This document shows positions 1 through 5,461 of a stretch of 7,044 nt of DNA, in pieces. The position numbers and the translations under genes are program-made. Location: positions 1 to 7,044 of the forward strand of contig CAZLOE010000040.1 of assembly GCA_964561115.1 (NCBI GenBank), read 5' to 3'. The notes under the pieces are model-generated. The model was not told where the DNA came from. It ran no database searches and saw only the letters and a list, made by a program, of their open reading frames with translations. This DNA is from CAZBSE01 sp964561115 (GTDB lineage Bacteria > Actinomycetota > Humimicrobiia > Humimicrobiales > Humimicrobiaceae). How positions within the stretch are numbered: the stretch's first letter is position 1; every line of letters begins with the position of its first letter.

Positions 1-331
1 CAAGTCCGAAGTAATGTCCTAATTCATGCAGGACTACTCTCCTAATGTTCTTTTCAAGTTCTTTATCATCACGGCTTACTTTTTCCAGTGATTTTTTAAA
101 AATGGTTATCTTATCGGGTAATATATTTCTACTGCCTCTCTTATAGGTGGCGGGAACTCCCTGAAATAGACCAAGCGTGTAATGCGTATGGGATCTTTCC
201 TTATCTTTGATAAAAGGGCTTATGCTGTCTTCTTCAACTACAATACTCAGGTTTTCTATCTTGCACTTAAATTTGTCCGGGAGATTTTCTAAAGTTTTTA
301 ATATTATTTCCTCGAACTTTTCTTTTTCCAT
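1..331 (-). CDS. Zincin-type metallopeptidase family protein, 3' end cut by window edge
   Basis: The minus strand from the ATG at 329-331 reads 110 codons without a stop and runs off the left edge. Near the cut end is VVLHELGHYFGL, a HExxHxxG zinc signature in which the two His and the Glu form the catalytic zinc site. Together with the small size and the preceding stretch (Gly-Leu-Phe-Gln-Gly-Val-Pro, then a run ending in Pro-Asp-Lys-Ile-Thr-Ile-Phe) this matches the small bacterial 'metallopeptidase family' proteins of the Zincin_1 type, which are typically only slightly longer than what is seen here; their substrates are unknown. An in-frame TAA at 338-340 lies three codons upstream, so ATG at 331 is the furthest possible start. 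No Shine-Dalgarno is visible: the start follows a run of A on the coding strand. It is divergent from galT, sharing the 332-423 spacer. Family assignment is firm; physiological role is not known. Confidence 0.8.
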   Translation of the reverse strand, partial: MEKEKFEEIILKTLENLPDKFKCKIENLSIVVEEDSISPFIKDKERSHTHYTLGLFQGVPATYKRGSRNILPDKITIFKKSLEKVSRDDKELEKNIRRVVLHELGHYFGL

Positions 332-350
332 TTTTTTTTATGCTAATAAA

Positions 351-378
351 TTGCTATATTAATACTTATTTATAAAAT
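351..378 (+). promoter_or_regulatory. Weak candidate promoter for the galT-like gene
   Basis: In the AT-rich spacer between the divergent metallopeptidase and galT-like genes, TTGCTA (351-356) and TAAAAT (373-378) are 16 bp apart, 4/6 and 5/6 matches to the bacterial -35 and -10 consensus. In DNA this AT-rich such matches arise easily, so this is only a candidate. The galT Shine-Dalgarno GGGAGG is at 409-414. Confidence 0.25.
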
Positions 379-423
379 ATCATAAAAATAATTATATATG
401 AACAGTAAGGGAGGTATTTATCT

Positions 424-1428
424 ATGTCCGAAATAAGGCAGGATCTGTCATCGAAAGACTGGACTATTTTTGCCACAGAAAGATCCAGGAGGCCAAGTGA
501 TTTCAAGAAAACAAAGGAAAAAAAGTTTAGTAATGAGTATGAAAAAAAATGCCCCTTCTGTAAAGGAAATGAGGATATGACTCCAAAAGAGATTTTGAGC
601 ATCAAAAGTGAGAGGAATTGGTCGGTGAGGGTGGTGCCCAATAAATATCCGGCACTAAAGCCAAAAAAAGATTACGGGCGCAGTATTGGCCGGCACATAG
701 AGGGTCCCTATCTCAGTATTGACGGGGTAGGGAGCCATGAAGTTATTATTGAATCACCAAAGCATAATGAGGATCTCTGTAATATGAAGCTTTCCCAAAT
801 AGAAAATGTAATTAAGGCATATAGAAAAAGATTTATAACATTAAGCTGTAAGGGGAATTGTCAACTTATAGTCATATTCAAAAACCACGGCGGCAGGGCA
901 GGCACTTCATTAAATCACCCGCATTCACAGCTTGCAGCAATACCTTTTGTTCCCGGTTTTGTCAGGAATAAATTATATGAGTCTGAAAGATATTTCAATA
1001 ATTCTGGAAGATGCGTATACTGCGATATTATGGAATATGAGATAAAGGCAGGGGAAAGAATCATATGCGATAACAAAGATTTTATTGCTTTTGCACCTTA
1101 TGCCTCACTGTCTCCTTACAGTGTCCAGATTTTTCCTAAGGAACACCAGGCTTGCTTTTCAGAAATTTCAGAAGGCAATACTAAATATCTTGCATCAATT
1201 TTAGGGACTATACTTAAAAAACTTTATTATGTGCTGGACGATCCTGATTATAATTATGTAATAGACAGTGCTCCTGTCGGTCAGAAAGGAAATAGGCATT
1301 ACCACTGGCACCTTGAGATATTTCCAAGACTAAGCACAAGGGCAGGATTTGAAATAGGGTCCGGAATTAATATCAATACTGTATTGCCTGAAAAGTGCGC
1401 AAAGTCCTTAAGAGACTATAATGTTTAA
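424..1428 (+). CDS. galT: Galactose-1-phosphate uridylyltransferase family (HIT superfamily)
   Basis: This 334-residue cytoplasmic enzyme should exchange UMP between UDP-glucose and galactose 1-phosphate in the Leloir pathway. Motifs in order: CPFC (C43, C46), NKYPAL at 73-78, SPKH (H114), and the HPHSQ active site at 165-169, where H167 corresponds to the nucleophilic His166 of E. coli GalT that carries the uridylyl group. C43, C46, H114 and H165 match the E. coli zinc ligands C52, C55, H115 and H164. A second CVYC pair (C197, C200) and the C-terminal HYHWH segment (292-296) are present. The length is typical of bacterial/archaeal GalT proteins. GGGAGG at 409-414 sits 9 nt before the ATG, fixing the start. 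Ser replaces the Gly of the classical HPHGQ, a change also seen in related nucleotidylyltransferases such as ADP-glucose phosphorylases, so substrate specificity is less certain than family. No galK or galE is next to it; it converges on the radical SAM gene, 31 bp away. Confidence 0.85.
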   Translation: MSEIRQDLSSKDWTIFATERSRRPSDFKKTKEKKFSNEYEKKCPFCKGNEDMTPKEILSIKSERNWSVRVVPNKYPALKPKKDYGRSIGRHIEGPYLSIDGVGSHEVIIESPKHNEDLCNMKLSQIENVIKAYRKRFITLSCKGNCQLIVIFKNHGGRAGTSLNHPHSQLAAIPFVPGFVRNKLYESERYFNNSGRCVYCDIMEYEIKAGERIICDNKDFIAFAPYASLSPYSVQIFPKEHQACFSEISEGNTKYLASILGTILKKLYYVLDDPDYNYVIDSAPVGQKGNRHYHWHLEIFPRLSTRAGFEIGSGININTVLPEKCAKSLRDYNV

Positions 1429-1459
1429 TAATATTATGAGAATATGAGAAATTTTATTA

Positions 1460-2944
1460 TCAGCATGCTTGTGCTAACGCTCTAAGATGAAGTCCGGTCA
1501 AAGAGAAGCCAATTGCATAGGGGAAAAGGCCGGGCCGCTTAAGCAAGCTCCATAAAATCAATTTCCAGTAATAAAGTCTCCCGCGCTGTTTGATTCCGAG
1601 ATACCAGATAGAACTGAAAAATGCCCTCAGATAGTATATATTAAGTCTCTGCGCTTTCTTTTTCTTGGGTTTATATTCTCTTAAGAAAGTCTTGATCCTT
1701 TCATAATATGCCTTTGGAGAATAAATTGTCGATATGACCTTTTTATAACCGTTTATTAGTGTATTTTTATCCATCTTCGGAATAAAATTTAAACTGGTTA
1801 TTTTTGTGTTATTGCCTGTTGCTGCCATTTTTATGATCCTTTTTGTTTCCTCTAATCTTTTATACAGCCTGGTCTTTGGTAATGCCATAAGCAAGCCGAC
1901 CATTGCAGTGACAATCCCGCTTTTCTGGATGAACTCGATCTGGCGCTGGAAAATCGATAATTTATCATTGTCAAAGCCGACAATAAAACCGCCCTGTACT
2001 TCCATGCCGATATTTTGAATTTTCTTGACCGAATCTATAAGATTTCTGTTTATATTCTGATGCTTTCCGCATTCTTCAAGACTATCTGTATCAGGTGTCT
2101 CAATGCCTACGAATACGAAAGTAAAACCGGCTTCCACCATCAATTCCATTAAATCTTTATCATCTGCCAGGTTAATAGAAACCTGGGTATTAAAAGTAAA
2201 GGGATAATTTCTGGTCTTTTGCCATTCTATGATAGCAGGCAGGTATTCTTTTTTAAGTTTAGCTTTGTTGCCTATAAAATTATCATCTACAAAAAATACA
2301 CCTGCTCGCCACCCTATTTTATATAAGGCATCAAGTTCGGCTATTATTTGTTTTTTGCTTTTCTGTCTCGGGATCCTTCCGTTTAACTGGACTACGTCGC
2401 AGAATTCACAGTTAAAAGGGCAGCCCCGGGAGAATTGGACACACATTGAATTATAATTTTTAATATTTATCGAATTCCAATCAGGAATTGCAGTCTCTTT
2501 TATATCAGGGAACTTGTTGCAGGTGTACATCTTTTTGAGAGTCCCATTTTTTAGGTCTTCGACTATTGTTGAAAAAGTTTCCTCTACTTCTCCTAAAACA
2601 AGATGGTCTATATCTGTAAAATCTTTCCATCCTGTGGTAAATAGAGGGCCTCCTGCCACTATTGGTTTTTTGAATTTTTTTACCTTGTTTACAACTCTTC
2701 TTACTGAATCTTTTTGTATAAGCATTGCGCTTATAAAGACATAGTCAGCCCATCTGATATTTTCGTCTTTTAATATGCTGGTATTCATATCGACTACTCT
2801 TTTTTCCCAGTCACTGGGAAGCATAGCTCCGACAGTTAAAAGCCCGAGAGGGGGGATCAAAGCTTTCTTGCCTATTAATTTCAATACTCTTTTAAAACTC
2901 CAAAAAGTTTCTTCGTATTCCGGATAGATGAGTAAAATTTTCAT
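1460..2944 (-). CDS. B12-binding domain radical SAM protein with C-terminal DUF4070-type domain
   Basis: A complete 494-residue protein. Residues 1 to about 150 form a cobalamin-binding Rossmann-like domain (MKILLIYPEY start, PPLGLL at 31-36, AGGP at 97-100). The radical SAM barrel follows with CPFNCEFC: C175, C179 and C182 are the CxxxCxxC ligands of the 4Fe-4S cluster that cleaves S-adenosylmethionine. FVDDNF (218-223), VGIET (279-283) and GGFIVGFDND (318-327) are typical barrel motifs. The C-terminal part, with AMVGLL at 347-352, a basic stretch KPKKKK (425-430) and a hydrophobic, aromatic tail, matches the domain known as DUF4070, also found in the hopanoid C-2 methylase HpnP. The cobalamin His motif DxHxxG is absent; DMN (52-54) stands there, as in many members of this class. 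A methylase or similar radical C-C chemistry, perhaps on a lipid, is an inference; the substrate is unknown. The start is the ATG at 2942-2944, preceded 8 nt away by a weak AAAGAGAA ribosome site. Confidence 0.85.
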   Translation of the reverse strand: MKILLIYPEYEETFWSFKRVLKLIGKKALIPPLGLLTVGAMLPSDWEKRVVDMNTSILKDENIRWADYVFISAMLIQKDSVRRVVNKVKKFKKPIVAGGPLFTTGWKDFTDIDHLVLGEVEETFSTIVEDLKNGTLKKMYTCNKFPDIKETAIPDWNSINIKNYNSMCVQFSRGCPFNCEFCDVVQLNGRIPRQKSKKQIIAELDALYKIGWRAGVFFVDDNFIGNKAKLKKEYLPAIIEWQKTRNYPFTFNTQVSINLADDKDLMELMVEAGFTFVFVGIETPDTDSLEECGKHQNINRNLIDSVKKIQNIGMEVQGGFIVGFDNDKLSIFQRQIEFIQKSGIVTAMVGLLMALPKTRLYKRLEETKRIIKMAATGNNTKITSLNFIPKMDKNTLINGYKKVISTIYSPKAYYERIKTFLREYKPKKKKAQRLNIYYLRAFFSSIWYLGIKQRGRLYYWKLILWSLLKRPGLFPYAIGFSLTGLHLRALAQAC

Positions 2945-3003
2945 TGTAAATGTTCTCTTTTCTTCTAATAATTAATATCTCTATTTAAATTTCATGCTAT
3001 TCT

Positions 3004-3044
3004 GACAGATTATAGGATTGATATAAAGTATTCTGTAACCTGTC
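3004..3044 (-). promoter_or_regulatory. Inverted repeat overlapping a putative promoter of the radical SAM gene
   Basis: Plus-strand GACAGATTA (3004-3012) and TAACCTGTC (3036-3044) are inverted copies with one mismatch; read on the minus strand that position is a G-U wobble, so an RNA stem of nine pairs is possible. A perfect minus-strand TATAAT (3009-3014) overlaps the promoter-distal part of one arm, and GTTACA (3034-3039), a 4/6 match to -35, overlaps the other, with a long 19-bp spacer. The arm centres are 32 bp apart, about three helical turns. This suits an operator covering the promoter of the gene starting at 2944. The hairpin is not followed by a U-run, so it is unlikely to be a terminator of the flavoredoxin gene. 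The function is inferred. Confidence 0.35.
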
Positions 3045-3103
3045 TTTAAACCTTTCTTCTATTTTATAAACGATATTCAGGTATTAAAGTTACAAAATAT
3101 TTT

Positions 3104-3679
3104 TTAAAACTTAAAGACCTCTTTCCCAATAGAAAATGCTTTACCCAGTTTTTTACCGGTACCGAAGTAGTTAACCGTTGCCGGGTCATAAAAAAATGGT
3201 TTTAATTTTTCAATATTCAGCTGCCCATCTGGATCAAGTATTGATTCTTCCGCTTTTACATCCAGGATTTCCCCTATGAATTGAGTATGTGCACCGAGTT
3301 CTATTGACTTATATAATCTGCATTCCAAAACAAAAGGGAACTCTCTACCGTAAGGTGCATCGACAAGTTCGCTTTTTACCGGGGTGATACCTGTTTTTGC
3401 AAATTTATCTTCGTCCTTACCGGATACGATACCGTAATAATCGGCTTTTTTTACCATATCTTCGGAAAGTATATTTACAGTAAAAGCTTTTCTCTGCATT
3501 ATGTTACTGTGGGAATGCCTTGACTTTCTTAGAGAAACAGCAACGCATGGAGGAGTGGAACAGCAAATTCCTCCCCAGGCTACAGCTGCCAGGTTCGGCC
3601 TTTCCTGGCTGTCGTAGGTCCCAATGATGAGGACTGGAGTAGGGTAGATGATAGTCTTGGCTCCCAGTGATTTTTTCAT
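3104..3679 (-). CDS. Flavin reductase family protein (flavoredoxin-like)
   Basis: A complete 191-residue protein of the FMN-binding split-barrel, flavin reductase-like family. Evidence is the N-terminal TPVLIIGTYD (14-23), the WGGICCSTPPCVAVSLR core (35-51) that forms the flavin pocket in this family, RHSHSNI (54-60), the FTVNI strand (66-70) and the YYGIVSGKDEDKF segment (81-93). Flavoredoxins bind FMN non-covalently and pass electrons in the cytoplasm of anaerobes; other members reduce free flavin with NAD(P)H. The cysteines C39, C40 and C45 are usual in this subgroup and need not be redox active. Length is typical. AAAGGAAG (3683-3690) lies just before the ATG, a clear ribosome site. The radical SAM gene is 159 bp downstream on the same strand, with its own candidate promoter between, so co-transcription is uncertain. 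Which redox partner it serves cannot be told here. Confidence 0.85.
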   Translation of the reverse strand: MKKSLGAKTIIYPTPVLIIGTYDSQERPNLAAVAWGGICCSTPPCVAVSLRKSRHSHSNIMQRKAFTVNILSEDMVKKADYYGIVSGKDEDKFAKTGITPVKSELVDAPYGREFPFVLECRLYKSIELGAHTQFIGEILDVKAEESILDPDGQLNIEKLKPFFYDPATVNYFGTGKKLGKAFSIGKEVFKF

Positions 3680-3703
3680 GGTCTTCCTTTCTACGGAATT
3701 AAT

Positions 3704-3734
3704 ATTATATTTATTTTACTACGTCAAAACTCAA
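3704..3734 (-). promoter_or_regulatory. Candidate promoter of the flavoredoxin-like gene
   Basis: On the minus strand a perfect TATAAT occurs at 3704-3709, 24 bp before the start codon, which leaves room for the Shine-Dalgarno. The best -35 is TTGAGT (3729-3734) with a long 19-bp spacer; the better hexamer TTGACG (3722-3727) is only 12 bp away and too close. The -10 is convincing, the -35 is not. Confidence 0.3.
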
Positions 3735-3804
3735 AGGTATATAATAAAGATTTAGCTTACTTGTGTATAAAATAGTAAAAATTGTAAAAAATCCATAAAT
3801 TTTC

Positions 3805-3833
3805 TTGACATAGTGTATATTATTATATATATT
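3805..3833 (+). promoter_or_regulatory. Strong housekeeping-type promoter of the XRE-membrane operon
   Basis: A perfect -35 TTGACA (3805-3810) and a 5/6 -10 TATATT (3828-3833) are separated by the optimal 17 bp. Transcription would begin near 3840 and give a leader of roughly 40 nt before the TTG start codon at 3881. This is the best sigma-70-like promoter in the window. A second perfect TATAAT (3863-3868) lies 12 bp before the start codon but lacks a good -35. Confidence 0.65.
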
Positions 3834-3852
3834 GTGATTATTATTATATACA
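3814..3852. promoter_or_regulatory. Putative operator: inverted repeat centred on the -10 of the XRE operon
   Basis: TGTATAT (3814-3820) and ATATACA (3846-3852) are perfect inverted copies; extended to 13 bp the arms match at 11 of 13 positions. The centre, 3833, falls at the end of the -10 element, so a bound dimer pair would block RNA polymerase. Arm centres are 32 bp apart, about three helical turns. An XRE-type protein encoded directly downstream is the obvious ligand, giving negative autoregulation. The region is nearly pure A/T, so chance symmetry is a real possibility. Confidence 0.35.
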
Positions 3853-3880
3853 GTTTGTTAATTATAATATATATAAAAAG

Positions 3881-4102
3881 TTGGAAAGCAAAGATTTAAA
3901 ACTAAAAAACGATTTAAGGCGGTGCCGGTTTGAAAATAATGAGATGTCACAGCAGGAACTGGCAAATGCTGTGGGTGTGACCAGGCTTACAATACATTCC
4001 ATAGAGAAGGGAAAATTCAATCCCTCGGTTACACTGGCACTAAAGATCGCAAGATATTTTAACAAATCTTTGGAGGAAGTTTTTTACCTGGAGAAAGATT
4101 AG
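3881..4102 (+). CDS. XRE-family helix-turn-helix transcriptional regulator, TTG start
   Basis: A 73-residue protein consisting almost wholly of a Cro/C1-type five-helix DNA-binding domain. SQQELANAVGV (23-33) is the first helix of the HTH and turn, TRLTIHSIEKGKFNPS (34-49) the recognition helix and following loop, and LALKIARYFNKSLEEVFYL (52-70) the closing helices. It belongs to the compact single-domain regulators of about 70 residues that often sit before membrane protein genes. No sensor domain is present. The start is inferred to be TTG at 3881: the frame is open back to a TGA at 3806-3808 but holds no ATG or GTG, and the first internal ATG (Met22) would remove the first helix. No Shine-Dalgarno precedes the TTG, suggesting weak translation or a leaderless message. 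The stop is 17 bp before the next gene, so it heads an operon and probably represses its own promoter, an inference from the palindrome over the -10. Confidence 0.85.
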   Translation: MESKDLKLKNDLRRCRFENNEMSQQELANAVGVTRLTIHSIEKGKFNPSVTLALKIARYFNKSLEEVFYLEKD

Positions 4103-4119
4103 GTAAAGGAGTAAAAGAG

Positions 4120-5034
4120 ATGAAAAGGCTACTAAAAATAAGCAACAATACTACTTTGGTATTGTGTGTAATATCAATAGCAGGACTTATTTTTACCAAT
4201 ACATTCTTTATAATGCTCAGGAATATGATTATTGAAATGGGAGATGTTGAAAGCTTTATGGATAAGTTTTCAATCCCGGTGGCATCGGTATATATTATAT
4301 TTACCCTATTTCATCTTTCAGCCCTACTCACATTGATACTGCAGTTAAATTTTTTTAAGAGGGATAATTTTCTACGCGCATTTTTATTTTTTACCGGTAT
4401 TACTTCTCTTATGATGCTGTTTGGAGATTCTGCACTTTTAAGTGATATTTCAAAAGAATATGTTTTTGGCCTGCCCGGTGAGTTTTACATCTTGTTTTTA
4501 AGCCAGGCTCTTCATTTTATTTTCTATGTTCTCATGATCGTATTACTTGTATCAACCGGAAAGTCTGTTGGGAAGGAAAAAGAAGAAATAGTCTTAAAGG
4601 ATGATTCAATATTCATCAATGCCCAGTATATCGGTATTTTGAGCGGAGCCTCCGGTCTGGTTCTGGTTTCAGTCTTTTCTTTTATGTATTCAACATTATA
4701 CCCGCTGCCCTTATGGGCTGCAAAAGCAGGGATCATCATAACAAGCCTGATAGCTGTAATCCCGTATGTTCTGATAGTTTTTTACTGGTTTATCATAAAG
4801 CTCAGGGAGAGGATAGGCGAGTGGTATGATGAAAAACAGTATCAGGATATGACCAAGGCAAGTCTGGTCACTCTTATAGCATCGATAATCGTAATGACTG
4901 CGGTATTTCTTATACAGTATTATGTAAGTGAATTTGATTTTATAACCCTGACCTGGTTTCCGTTTTATATATTTCTGGTGCTGCTTCTTTTTTCAAGCAG
5001 TACCCTGTATTTCAGTAAAAAGACTGCAAATTGA
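4120..5034 (+). CDS. Eight-helix integral membrane protein, function unknown
   Basis: I do not recognise a named family for this 304-residue protein. Hydrophobic segments at about 12-33, 53-76, 84-106, 121-144, 169-191, 203-227, 247-269 and 275-298 predict eight transmembrane helices. Positive residues lie at the N-terminus (MKRLLK), between helices 2 and 3 (KRDNFLR), 4 and 5 (GKSVGKEKEE) and 6 and 7, and at the C-terminus (SKK), so both ends should be cytoplasmic. The conspicuous loop between helices 6 and 7 reads KLRERIGEWYDEKQYQDMTKAS (227-248); a YDE-(K/R)-Q element followed by a helix resembles that in several small uncharacterised membrane proteins paired with XRE regulators, a resemblance from memory. 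There is no signal peptide, ABC, transporter or protease motif. AAAGGAG (4105-4111) lies 8 nt before the ATG. It is the second gene of the operon and likely controlled by the XRE protein. Transport, sensing or stress roles are all possible. Confidence 0.8.
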   Translation: MKRLLKISNNTTLVLCVISIAGLIFTNTFFIMLRNMIIEMGDVESFMDKFSIPVASVYIIFTLFHLSALLTLILQLNFFKRDNFLRAFLFFTGITSLMMLFGDSALLSDISKEYVFGLPGEFYILFLSQALHFIFYVLMIVLLVSTGKSVGKEKEEIVLKDDSIFINAQYIGILSGASGLVLVSVFSFMYSTLYPLPLWAAKAGIIITSLIAVIPYVLIVFYWFIIKLRERIGEWYDEKQYQDMTKASLVTLIASIIVMTAVFLIQYYVSEFDFITLTWFPFYIFLVLLLFSSSTLYFSKKTAN

Positions 5035-5050
5035 TTTTTAAGGGGTAAGC

Positions 5051-5371
5051 ATGGACAAAGCAAAGGGAAACAGTAATCTGGGACTGGTGGTTCTGATAAT
5101 TGGCTATCTTGCACTGATATGCTGGGCACTTGGAATTTTTTTAGGTATTGAAACAGGCATAGGCTGGCAGAGCTACACAGTTATAGGATTTTTTGGACTG
5201 TTTCTTGCTGCTTCTGGTGTTTTGTTTTTAATCAGTCTTATTTATAATGTTATAGAATCAAGAGAAAACAGGCGCTTTTCTAAAGGTCTGGTATTCACTA
5301 TAATAAGTTTCCCTCCGATTGCATTCTGCTACGCGGCGATACTTGTAAAAGCATTGACCGAAGGCCATTAA
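5051..5371 (+). CDS. Small three-helix membrane protein, function unknown
   Basis: A 106-residue hydrophobic protein with predicted transmembrane helices at about 10-33, 41-65 and 78-101. The only strongly charged stretch is ESRENRRFSKG (69-79) between helices 2 and 3, which the positive-inside rule puts in the cytoplasm, so the N-terminus (MDKAKG) would be inside and the C-terminus outside. No enzyme or transporter motif is visible and no family is recognised. AAGGGG (5040-5045) is 5 nt before the ATG, and the gene starts only 16 bp after the eight-helix membrane gene, so the two are almost certainly translated from one message and may form a complex. It ends the operon; a T-run follows (5374-5381) but without a convincing GC stem, so no terminator is called. 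Confidence 0.75.
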   Translation: MDKAKGNSNLGLVVLIIGYLALICWALGIFLGIETGIGWQSYTVIGFFGLFLAASGVLFLISLIYNVIESRENRRFSKGLVFTIISFPPIAFCYAAILVKALTEGH

Positions 5372-5382
5372 TTATTTTTTTA

Positions 5383-5410
5383 AAGACAAATACGGAAATA
5401 TTTATATAAT
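5383..5410 (+). promoter_or_regulatory. Candidate promoter of the LeuB-like gene
   Basis: AAGACA (5383-5388, 4/6 to TTGACA) and a perfect TATAAT (5405-5410) are 16 bp apart in the 90-bp gap before the dehydrogenase gene, predicting a leader of about 45 nt. A second TATAAT (5442-5447) has no -35 at a proper distance and is close to the ribosome site, so it is less likely. Confidence 0.4.
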
Positions 5411-5461
5411 ATAAAAATAGTAATTATTTCTTACTTTTAATTATAATTTTGTGGAGGTTAA

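Noticed and set aside
366..641. Minus-strand 91-codon frame overlapping the galT start
   Set aside because: Opposite the conserved N-terminal half of galT, including its CPFC motif, and with no ribosome site.
1429..1459. Possible terminator between galT and the radical SAM gene
   Set aside because: Only A/T complementarity (ATAATA with TATTAT) is present, with no GC stem, so it is not a credible intrinsic terminator.
1806..2744. Three plus-strand open frames of 70-76 codons opposite the radical SAM gene
   Set aside because: They lie entirely within the antisense of a well-supported 494-residue gene and show no domain or ribosome site of their own.
3862..4065. Minus-strand 67-codon frame over the XRE gene
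   Set aside because: The plus strand encodes a clear HTH domain; the antisense product has no support.
5372..5390. T-run after the three-helix membrane gene as an intrinsic terminator
   Set aside because: No stable stem precedes the T-run; GGCC just before the stop has no partner at a suitable distance.
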